From positions 992,001-1,056,000 of the forward strand of contig VXBA01001255.1 of NCBI GenBank assembly GCA_013399895.1: a DNA stretch of 64,000 nucleotides, written 5' to 3'. Source of the stretch: Serilophus lunatus. Taxonomy: Eukaryota > Chordata > Aves > Passeriformes > Eurylaimidae. The position numbers were made by a program, and so were the translations under genes. Shown piece by piece: positions 26,901 to 38,900 of the stretch. The notes under the pieces were generated by a model. That model searched no databases. It saw only the letters and a list, made by a program, of their open reading frames with translations, and was not told the DNA's origin. Position 1 is the first letter of the stretch. Each line of letters begins with the position of its first letter.

Positions 26901-29900
26901 CCCCTTTGAGTCTGACTCAGCTGCACTGTGAAGGAGGTGTCCTCCAAGCTATGTGCTGTAGCCCTGCTATCCTAGACAACAGGGGGACTGGGGGATCTGG
27001 CTTCCTCCTCTGGGTTACACAGCCTACACTGACCTGTCAAACAATCATGGCTACTAAAGATCCCTTTCACGTAAGATGTCTTACCTTTAAACATTCTCAC
27101 TCCCTTAGGAAGTCCCCTTCAGAGGCTCTGTATGAAGCTTATGTTGGCTAGGTTCATGCTTCCTGGCTATTGCTATGGAGCAGCTCACTCCACAGCCTCA
27201 CACGCTGAAGCAGCATCCATTCTCTGGAATGCTGGAAAATTAATAGCTGAGAGAAGTTCATGAAATTGGGCAAAAGGACATTACATTTATTTCAGGTTTG
27301 TTTCCTTTCCCCTTTTTTTCCTCCTTTCCTTTGAATGAGAAACAGTCCTCTGGATTCACAACTGGAATGAAAGGTACCTGTGTAAAGGCTGAGATCAGGC
27401 AGGTTTCACATCAGAAAGCAGTATGTGAATGCATGTGACTATACAAGGGAATTGTAACCAAAGCTTTATATTCCTCATGTTCTCTCGGTCTTTTTATAAC
27501 TTATTGTGAAGGGAGAAATAGTGGAGGTTTGCCTGAATAGAAAGCAGGAGGAGCAGAGATCCCAGGCATCTCTATACCTGGAGGTGGCAAGAGTGACAAA
27601 TTTTCCTAGACCATCTTTTTGTATAGACTGAAGTTGTAGTTGTTACACTGCCCTGGCACCCTGCTAGAAGCTCTGTTGCTTTCAAATAGATGAAACAATA
27701 ACTGTGTTGCTCTGTTCTGGAAGATCCCTGATGGAAATGGTGGCAGGCAAAATGGTCTTAAGTACAGAGTTATGTCTTTTGTTGACCTGAGTTATTTGAA
27801 AGAAGATAGGCAATTTCAAACGTGATGCAGGACTTTGGGCACCCCTGTCTGATTAACTCAGCCAACAGAAGCCGCCAAAAGGGATATGCTCCCACTGCCA
27901 GAAGTGAATATACATGAGATTCTCAGCTCTGAACCCCTTTCAGAGAGGGACTATATTCTCTCAAATCCATCGGTGGACTCACAGCAAATAGAGATCTCTG
28001 AAGTACCCTTAGATGCTTTCTCAATTCCTCTAGGTGCATCATCACTAGTGTTTTAGTCATCTTTTCTCACTAAAAAAGAGATAATGCCTTTGAACAATAA
28101 AGCCATACTGCTGGGACAAAAGCTGTTCATGTGGTTAAAACTGCACCACCACAGTGACCTTGCTGGCCTCATCATCCCTGAGCATATTCAAAGTCATGAA
28201 GTCTGTTTCAGGTTGAGGTATATTCCTTCACATATTTGACTTAACAGAGGCAGGTGAATAGAATGACAGCATTTCAGAATAGCCCTATTTATGCAAGTGT
28301 CAAAAACTGTGCTCTAATAAATGTTTTTTCTCTTGTCTTCACTTTATCCATAGCCATGAAACTCATGGAGTCTACAGGTGCAGTCAGGGAAAGAAGCCAT
28401 TTCTAAGGCATGCAAGATTTAGATTTCAATTTTTCTCTCAAATTCCCTAGGGAGAAAAGATGCTGACAGACTGAAAATCTAATTAGAGAAGAGCTTCAGC
28501 TGCTGTTCCCTCAGTCTTCTTCATTTATCTTGGCCTTTCCTGTTTTGTTTTAAAACCCTTTGAACTGGAAATGTATTTTCCATTGAGTAAGATCCAGGCT
28601 ATAACATTCCTCTGAAAATGTCACGTTTTGAAAAGCTGACATTTAAAATTTTAGCTCAGGAAGTGGGAGAAAAAAGTCAGGAAAAAAAGAGACTGTGTTT
28701 TGACTTGTTCTAATGTTTTATCTATGCCAGATAAGAGCACAGGCAGAGTAAGACAGGAAGAGAAAGCAGGTGAGCCAAAATCAAAACATTTTCCATACAG
28801 CCTACACCTGATCTAGACCAACCCTAGCTGTCTCTGTCTCTGGCAGCTCTCCAGAGCCATTTGCCAATGGTTGTTTTACCAAGTTTAGTTTGCAACAATT
28901 TGATGTATATACATACATCTTGCAAAAACCTCTCCTGTTGCCTTTTCCAGCTTCTCCTTGTCATTTTGTCAAGCTCAATGCTACATGACAGAGTCTTTCT
29001 GAAGCTTTTAGCTCAATTAAGGCAAACACAAAATTCCCCGTGTTACTTCTGCAGCCACAGCAAAGCACTTGGATGCAACCAGCACTGAGCTATCTTTGGG
29101 CAGATTCTCTGGCCTTCATTGCAAGAGATCTTTAATGCCAGTTCTCTTAGTCAGCAAGGGAGAAATTTCCCAAGCTGGCTGTTTGTGGTGATATCTCTAC
29201 ATTCAGCTCCTTTATGTTAATCACACAAAGCTAGTCAGTAAGCAATTGCAACACCTGAAAAACTGAAAGTACATTTGATGGATGTTTTTTACTTTGTACT
29301 ACGTGTATGCAACATGCACAAGCTTGGATATAACCTGAAGTACACTGCAGTCTTGATAAAGGCTTTAGTGCATCCAAAGGCTTCAAGCATATGCTGCTTC
29401 CTTTTAGCCTGAAAAGAAGCCCTGAGAATTAAGCCCAAGTTTCTCAGGGCCCCATATTATGTCTTTTACCTACCTACATAACATCTGTTACTAAAATGTA
29501 AATAAGAAATTTACTGCTTTCTAAGGGATTTTCTCATTAAATGCCCAGTGGTTTTTCAAGCATACACATATTCTCCTCTCCCTCTTTCCTGTTCCTGCCC
29601 TCCAGGTCAAGTGCACATTTTTTCTGTATCTTGACAAAAGAATTAAACTAAAGAGCATACAAAAGACGTGGATGTTTCCAAAAAGTCTGTGAAGCTTCCT
29701 GCCTTAGGGTATATGAAGAAACAGCTCATACAGTTTGCGACAATATTTTTACATTTTGGTTACTTTTATGCAGCACTCAGTATTTTGGTGGATGTGAGAT
29801 GCTCCCCCCCCCCCCCCCCCCCAGCAGGATTCCCTCTCAAACACTCCGTCATAATCTTGGCCAGAAAGTTGTAATAATGCGTTTTCATTATTGACTTTGA

Positions 29901-32900
29901 ATATTTGTATCTAAATGGAAGTATTAAAACAACAGCAACACAGAAAATGCAATTATAACTAAGATGACAATGGCATGGGGGAGGGTATATACTGATCTTT
30001 TTTCTGTCTTATTACAAGAATGTAGAGTTGTTTGTAAGATAAACAGCCATGATTCAGGCTATGTGTCAATATTTAGGATGAAGGTTTCATATTTCTGTAA
30101 TCATCACTAACAAACTTGTGATATCAAAAGAGGGAACACAGTAGGATACCACATACCCCCCCCCCAACTACTGACAGTGCTTTTAATTACTACTGGCTTT
30201 GTATCTTTGAGTACATTGACAATCAAAACAATTCTAATGCTAAACTCATCTCCAGAAGCTTCATGTGAGTTGAATATTGAATTGCATGGAACAGTGCTGA
30301 GGTGGAAAATGCTAATGATATTGTCCCCTCACAGGATCCCCAAGTTCATTAAATGTGCCTGGGACAAAACGTACCTTGTACAGCCACGTATTAACGTTAT
30401 CATTACGGAAAGCCATAACTGCCTTTAGGAAATTCAGGGCTTCATTTGTATATTCACATGGTAAGAGAGAGTTCTGTAGCCTTATGAGCATTCAGTACTT
30501 AAACAAAGGGCATGGGGGGCATGAGGGAGAAAGCAAAGCTATATTTTCAAATGAGGGAATAAAAAAGTAGAAAGATTAAGTTTCTTACTCAAGGTCATGC
30601 AGAAGGAGCTCAGAGTGCAGTTCAGGAATGGGTTCAGATTGCCTGAATTCTAGCCCATGGCCTGAAGAATAGGAAAAAATGAGCTTTCCCTGCACATTAG
30701 TCTAATCCAAACATCAGGCAGCAGCAGCAAGCGGTTAAAAGTAAGCCAAAATCTACTCCCAGTGGAGTGACTTTGTCAAGTGAGAACTGAGGCAGACCTA
30801 GAATGTCAAAGATTTTTGGCTGTCATTTTATCAAGATAAAAAATAAATTAGAGGAGGCAGTTTCTCTGTGAATTATCTGTAATGAAACAGCCAAAGCCCC
30901 GAACATTCCTGCCCTGAATGTCTTTACTATCCATTTCCTCAGCAAAGATGTTTGAGCAATCAGATGAAACAAGTTTGAAAGCCATTGTGTTGAACAGTGT
31001 TGTTCTGGAAGCTGCAGCTTTCAGTGTCTCTGTTGAAGCAGTACAGCAAGCATAAGTGTCTGATGTTTCTACAAATAACCCTAACACACAAAAAACAATT
31101 GTGTTTGTGACAGGCAAGAGACCTATTTGACCATGTGATGTGAAAGGCACACAGAAACAACACCCACTTAATAAAATTCCCCTATTTTCTACAACAGAGA
31201 AGAAAAATATGTCAAGGACATTGGGCTGAATAACTTCAGTAGGAAAAGTGACTTTGTAATTTTGTTTTTTGGGCTTCTTTTGTTGCTGTACAAGGATTCA
31301 GGTTGTTTCGGCTGAGAAACAACTCTGCTGTTGAATGCTGCAGTGTGAGAGGGACCAGCCTTGCCCCTGTGCATGTAGTCCAGGCGAGCAAAGGATTAAC
31401 CTTTAAGCTGGCAGTATCTTGAGGCAATGAAAAATTCACTTTTGGGCACTGCTAGTTTTCTCCTATGCTGTCACTGAATGACAAAAATGTTGGTGCCATT
31501 CTGTTTATCTCAATGGAAGTTTAAGAGCAAAATTACCAGTTAAAGTATGGTGCTCTGCTTATTAAACACTTCCAGAATACTTTGTAAAATGGAACACACA
31601 CTAGTTAGGAAAGGAAATACTGAAATTTCTTGGCCATTGTCATCCAGTAAGAACATAATGATGATTAATGGAGAACTAACATGGACAAAATTTTCCAATA
31701 ATGGGACCACAGGTATTAAGTGCAGAGTGACCTTGATAACAGTTTTTAGGAAATCATATAAAAATTCTAAAAGGTGACAGGAAAATAATATCACTTTGGA
31801 AAGTATTGTTACATTCAGATCATTTAAATATGAGCTGTTGGTTGGTTTTGCTTCTAATGATATTTATATGCTGCCAGATACAAATGCTCTACAGGAAAAT
31901 TTCATGAGAGTCAGGGTTAGAGAAACTGGGCCAGAATCCCAGCTTTCAGAAATCAGCACTGCACTATGTGCTTGCCCCCCCACCTCCACTCACACAGACT
32001 TCAGGAATTATTTTCCTTTTGTGTCTTCTTCAATATTTCTGAATGCCTTGCTCTTTTTTCTCTTCAGGCATCTTTTACTGGCATCGTGTTTTTGTCAGAA
32101 TGCAGAGTCACGGCCCTCAGCATCACCACGGGTACAAACAGACTCTATAAGAAACTGCTGTGCTGTCGTTCCTGCCCCTGGATCCCACACCTGAGTGAAA
32201 ACATCAGTTTTTTAATGCTGCCATTTGCCTCTCCCTTCCCTCTTAGTAAGCCACCCCACTACAGAGATGTCATTACAGTGACTTTTCAGGCCCTCCAGTG
32301 AGCCTGCTTCTGCAGTTTGTTCTTGTTTTCAAACCCAGGTGGATTCTTAGGTGGAGTAGAATGCCCTAGAAAGGTAACATGAGTACAAATCTCAAACTCT
32401 TTTACCTTGGCTCACCAGCTTCTCTTCCTGCCNNNNNNNNNNNNNNNNNNNNNNNNNNNNNNNNNNNNNNNNNNNNNCCCATTTTTCCTGCAGATCAAGT
32501 TGAACATGGGGATGAATAAAGAGAGCTGGAGGGCTGCAGTGTATGGTACAGGTCTGCATATCTGAAGACTTCAAACAAACTGTCTCAGAGGGATACAGGA
32601 GATGTGAAGATGCACAAGGACTACAACGTAAGGAAAGGCCATTGTTTTTTCACACCCTAAAAGACATCAGCTGTGATTCACACTAAAGAAGAGTACTTAT
32701 CTGGATGTAGTACTTTATAATATTGACCACCATTCCAGGAGGCAAGTGCTGAATAGAACACACTTTTTTCATATGCCATTGTGGAAAAAATGTGCAAGAT
32801 GATATATCCACCCTTTTTAACTTGCCTGATGCCTTTTCTTCAGCAAAAATGGAGTGGCACAGATTCTGTAGATACTGAATATCTTGGATTGTACCATGCT

Positions 32901-35900
32901 ATATACCTGTGCAGGGCAGAACTAAATAAAAATTAGCAAATTCTTGTTTTATGATACCTCTGCCTTGAATGCAAGGCAAAGAAACTTCCCCTTGAGAAGT
33001 GAGGCTAGACTAAACAATCTCCAGTGTTTCTTTTCAACATCACTTATTCTGTGAAATCAACATCCATTCTGTGAAAGAATGGTCGTTCTTTTGTTGAGTT
33101 GTTTAATTTTTCTAGTGAGTGGTGTGATTTTTTTACTGCAACAGTTTATTTGCTAACTGCTTTAGTCTATATACAACTATGTTGCTATAACTACATTTTA
33201 TTCTCTTATAGCTTGCATACAGCTGGGCAAATATTCTATTTTGTCGAATATTTCTTTTGTTGCAACATGAACCCAAAGTCATTGTCAGGTTTGGCAAAAT
33301 TCATCCAAAGGTTTTGTTGGGTGCTCTGTATACCCTTTATGTTGGCAAATCTAGGAGAAGGAGATCAAGAGTCATCTAAAAGGGAGTGTAATCAGAAAGG
33401 GTGGAGGTTGATCAATATTGCTTCAGCCCTCAGAACAATTCCTAACCTCTTCCTTATCAGATATACAAAAAGAAGAGCTCTCTTTAGATCTCCTCAGAAG
33501 CTGACTTACTCATCAAAACATACTTTACGTACTCCTTCACACACAGCATGAGCAAGACACCATCTCATACTGGAGACAGTGTTGCTTCCAGACTCTAGTG
33601 AATACTGAAGCAGAGTTATCAAAAGAGATCAGAATGAACAGAAAAGACAGAACAATTCACAGCAGGTCCCTTCATGACAGAGTGATCAGGGTATTCTTAC
33701 ATGATATATGAGCTGAAACCATCACAGAAGCAGAAGCAGGACATTTGTCCTGAGTTTCCAACACTGTGGGTGATTGTCTTCCCTCTTACTATTGGCATAA
33801 TCCTTTGATAGTTTTGTGACTGACTACACAGATTATGCACCTCCTTCTCCCAATATGTTCAAAATTTTACTGAGAATAGAAAGGCAATGCAAGGTACACC
33901 TTTTTTTTTTTTCTTAAGCCTGTAGACTTAGACTCTTGTTTTGAACTTTTCCTCCTCCATCTTTAAATGCAGAAATCAGTTGAAATGATATGTTCACACT
34001 TTTATTACGCATCTACAGTAGCAATGCTGTATGACTGTCAGTATGGAAATAAAATGACCATATTTTTGAGAAGACAAACATTCACATCAAACAACTACTT
34101 CAGGTTAAATATGATTTATCATATGCCTCTACAAATCAAGACACCTGTTTGCTGGGGAAAGCATCAATAACAGAGATGTAAAAAAAAAAAAAAAAAAAAA
34201 GATTTTTTCTTTCCTCACAGATGATGTTTACTATGGAGAGGGTTAGAAGTAATTTCCATGAATGCTCTAAGCTGTAAAGGAATGTACATCGTCCTCTTTG
34301 TAGTGTTAAAGCTTACTCATTTTAGGATTTATTGGACAGTTACAGAGGAAAAGGGGTAGAAGTTTGAAGAAATCAAATTAGATTTAGGAAAAAAGAGAAA
34401 ACCGTTGCTTTGTGAATGTTTTTCCTTGTATGCCTACAATTAAACACAGATAAAGAATGCTGAGAAGGAAAAACAGGCAAAAAGATAAAAACATTTTTTG
34501 ATGGATTCAGAAATTAAGTGAGCAGAAAAATGAAATACCAAAATAAATTACAGATGTAACAAAAACAGATTAAAGTCTGACTCAGCTTCACATTAGCAAT
34601 TAATTTAATCCTGCTGATGACATCTTGAGATTTCACTCATAAACACATAAACAATATGTACCAACTTGTGTGATAGGGACAGATGTACTTCTAGCCAGAT
34701 TTGGTTGAAAGTCAGTGGCAAGTGAAAATGGAAATTCAGTTTCAAACACAGCAGTTAGTCAAACGTACAGTTAAGGGTGGGGATCAGAATTCAAACTTTC
34801 ATTCTTCAGTTCTACTGTGAAATTCCTAAATTCATCCAGTTCTCAGTTTTTACCATCTTCTCACAGCTATTACCCTAAGCACCACAATACCCTAAACAGC
34901 CTCATCATCTCCATACATCATTCACTACATTTTAGAGCAAACTCCACCCAGCTACATCATGGAGCTACTGACTTTGTATCACCCTCTCTTGATTCAGCTC
35001 TTTGCAAAGTATGTCTGGGACGAATCACACTCAAATACACCCGTGGGGCCTAGGACGCAATATAAAAATAGAGCCTACCTCTTCCAGCTGCACCAGGAAA
35101 GTGACATTGTGTCCTTGTTCAGCTGTCAGTTTGCCATCAGAGGTGATGATGCGGAGCCCCTGGGGGGGTTTGCCAGGGCACTGCTGTGGTTTGGCTGTGT
35201 AACGCTCTCGCACTCCATCCGTGCAGTTGTTAGAAACAACTTTCCGGTATCTGGTAAGGGATGGAGAAATCTGAGGAAGATGCTGACAAGGAGCATAACA
35301 GGGCTAAGTGGCAACAGGTTTCTTTAGACTCCGAGGATTAGAAGAACACAGATTCCCAAATATATTTTAGCATTTGTCTCAGCCAAGCATTCCTCATGTA
35401 CCTGACATTCAAGTAGTTAATACTGTTGTGAATGGCATGCAATAATTTCCTGCATAACATACCTTGATACCATGTATTAATACACTGCCTAAACCATAAA
35501 ATTATATGATCTGTTACAAGTTAAATAACTATAAAGTTATAAATAAATTACACATACAGTAGGGAATTGTATTCAATTATTATACTATTAGGCATAGTTT
35601 AACAACTTTTCTCATATGCTCTTCACTTCTCACTAGTTGTGAGGCAAGTCCTTATAAAGATGTAACCCTCGAGAGCTAGAAAAATGAGAGGTGAAGCAAA
35701 AAGAAAATTTTGCCCATGTCTGAGTGTACAAAATCCTCAAACACACCTTGGGTTCCTTTGTCTGCTTGCATCATAAACAAAGTCTGTCCATATCTTAAAC
35801 TGTATCTTCCATTGGCCAAAAGAACAATCAGCATTAAGGGCTAGCTGCCCATCTATTATTTCAGTTCACATATAAATCAGTTTTGTCTCTTTCCACTAAT

Positions 35901-38900
35901 TTCTTTTCCACTGTTTCTGCCTCCCCTAATCTCACAGGATATTAAAAGAGTCTTTTCAGAGCCAATGACTTGGCTTTCTACAGTTTCTCCCCCAAGTTTC
36001 TTCAAGGTATCGCCCTTCAGAGAAAGGTCTGGAGCATACAGGATGGAGATCTGGAGTGACAAATGGTGAAACCTAACAAAGTAAGTGAAGAGGTTTCAAG
36101 GGCTTCAGCCAGTTTTGAGACACCTATAGTAAATGCAATTTGTAATTGTCATTGGGTTAAGTCCATATGGGTGCTCCAGCTACATACAGTCTGGTGTGCC
36201 ACTTACCCAGTGCTGTTGAGATAACTCTGTCCAAGGCTACAGTCTTTCGACAAGGAAGATGGATTATACCAAAATGCTGGTAAACATTGGCCATTGCTGT
36301 GGCGTTCGTATCCATAATCACTGTTTTAACGTTAAAAGAAACCAACACATAAAAACCCAAAAGAAAAAATACAAGTATTAGCTGATCCTCTCCATTATTA
36401 ATACAAGTTTTGATTTTTCTCCAACTATTTACTAGATTTTGTGATTTTTTATACTGACAGAACAGATTCTTCATTCCATTGTGCCTTTTTTTTTTAATTG
36501 AGGTAGTTCCTTGCATATGTCCCAGAATAAACAAGCAGAAAGAGACCAGATAGTTTATGAGCTATTGCATCAAGTGTTCTCTCTCCATAGACTAACAGGG
36601 CTTCTCAGGATCAACTCTAGGTTCAAATATAATAAAAGCTGTAGATCTAAGATAAGTTAAATCACTGCTGTCTCAACCATATTTTAGAAAACTAGAGAGC
36701 TAAAAAGCTAATTGTATGTGGAAACTGTATCACAAAGGATGTAGAGGAAAATTTATAGCCCTGAGAGAGCTCTCGCCTGAAGGCATTAACAGCATATTTG
36801 GTAATTGAAAAGAAGGCTGTGATCTTCCATTCTGTTTTTGTTTGGAAGAGGAAATGCTACCAGAAATGATGTGTTAGAAACAATGAATCAAACTGTAATC
36901 TTTTGACACAAGTTGGGTTTAACCATGACTAAATTTGGTTTGGATTCATTAAACAAAATTTCCAATTGTTTCTGATTCCAGGTAAACAAAGACTCTATAA
37001 AAATTGTTATTGTGGAAAAAATAAATAAACACAACCCCTCTTTAATCAGTATTCCATTCACATGTGGTTTTACTTCCAGTCATTGAGTAATGAGGACTAC
37101 TTGGCTGGATAACCATTCTTATTCCTTTTACTAAGCTTTCTCCATAGTCCATAATGGACAAGTTAATGGGATTTCATTAAAACGGCACTTCTTTGTGAAG
37201 CACTTTTTAAAATTATTATCTTTAATTCCTAGTATCAAGTAGCCTAATATTCTAAGAAATATTACGCAGCATGGACTATGTGATTAAAGGCTCATATTTG
37301 TATACCTATGTGAAAATACAGAGAGGAAAACCAGGATACAGAGGAACTCTAAGAACCTGATCAGAGCTAGTGGAGCTCTGGATCCAGCTCCTCCCAGGGC
37401 CGACACAGGACAGCCGTCAGACCACGGTCAGTGCGAGACCTACCAGATCACCAACAAGAGAGGCTGTCCCCAGACCACCCTGAAGATCCCTGAGTGAGGT
37501 TGCTGCACACAAGAGTATGAGGTTCGTTATGCCATGCCAGGGAAGAACATCTGGCATCTATCTCCACTTCCATTTTCCTGGGTGAGGGGATATCTGTTCT
37601 ATGTGTGCGTGTGTGGTGGTCTAAGACTCAGCAACTGGACTCAGATCATGATTCAGAGATCATGTGCCCACATTGATGGCAACTGGACTGACTGAGTGCA
37701 CAGATACTGTACAGGTGAGCACCAAGACAGATGAGCCAGTGAGTAGGATTAAAGACTTGGGAGATAGGTGCTGGTAATTCAGGGATGGATACTAGGTTCA
37801 TGAATTAATTACTGGAGAGATCAAGAGGTCTGGGGAAATGGCTATAGGTGTAAAGCCCTATCTGCTCGTGAGACCTGTTGTGTGTGTATGTCTCTGCATG
37901 AGACATCTGGGGATGTCCAGTTATTGGTAGTCAGGGAGACAAGGCATCCAGAGGCTGGATACTGGACAGACCATGGCATCTAAGACCAGGTACTCATGGG
38001 ATCAATATTTTCTGTATGTTTATAGTGCACATATTTTCCAATACACATACTCCAATAAATATATTTTCCAACAAGAATAATGTTAAACTTAATGAAGACT
38101 TTTTAAAAATTCTTTTTCATTCTGGATGAAGGCATGACAGCTTAAAAAAACTTTAATGAATTGCTATTAAACAATTTTAAGAAGTCTGGTACTGGTCTAA
38201 GATACAAGATAAAGAACTAAAAAGGAAAGACTATTTTTCAATTTATCTGTTAAGTTTCTTGTACTTGTTATCAAAAGCAGGACACTGAGAAGAATTCAGT
38301 CATCACTTTTTACTTCTGCTTCAACTTTTCCTTCTGAATCAAGAAAAAAAAATGTTTTGAAGCAATATTAAAAAGGCAAAATTAAAAAGATGACATTAAG
38401 CAAAAGAAAATTAAAACTGCATATCACTTGGGAAAAATCCTAAACATCTATTAGACTGCATGACTGTTCCAAAGGAACATTTTGGCAGCTGTGGTGCTTG
38501 GGATATAGACAACAAGTAATTGAGAACTTACTCTAGGAAACAGCAACGAAGTAGATAACCTAAATGGTCTTTTCCTCATTTTTTTGACTGAATTTTCATC
38601 AATCTATTTACTCAGATGCTAGTGACTGTTGCTTAATTGCTTTGGAAGCATCAACCAGCCTATTCTCTCACTGCCATGTGCTTCTATAATCATCCTCATT
38701 GGAATAAGAACACTATAGCTGCAGAATACACTTTGTAATGAAGAATAACACCATTTTGATTTGCTTAGAGAAAACCAATATTTACATACAAGCGGGACTC
38801 TTGTACTTTTGTAATTCATTTGTAAACACTCTGCAGCACTGTATTCCTAAGTTATCATGTGTGACTGTAATTAAAAAGCTGTAACATTGCACACACACTA

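Larger units (their letters stand above)
26746..35078 (-). other. SORCS1 intron, 8.3 kb
   Basis: Phase 0 intron splitting the first PKD domain. It contains poly-C runs (29804-29822 and 30156-30165), a MIR-like relic (about 30568-30662), the N gap (32433-32477), a diverged CR1-like fragment (about 32990-33060), a T run (33900-33912) and an A run (34180-34200). No second gene seen. Confidence 0.85.

Noticed and set aside
32392..32574. Reading frame spanning the N gap
   Set aside because: Its continuity depends on 45 unknown bases, so it cannot be supported.
33099..33551. 150-codon plus-strand frame beginning with a hydrophobic stretch, resembling a small membrane protein
   Set aside because: The hydrophobicity comes from T-rich intron sequence; it starts just after a CR1-like relic and matches no family I know.
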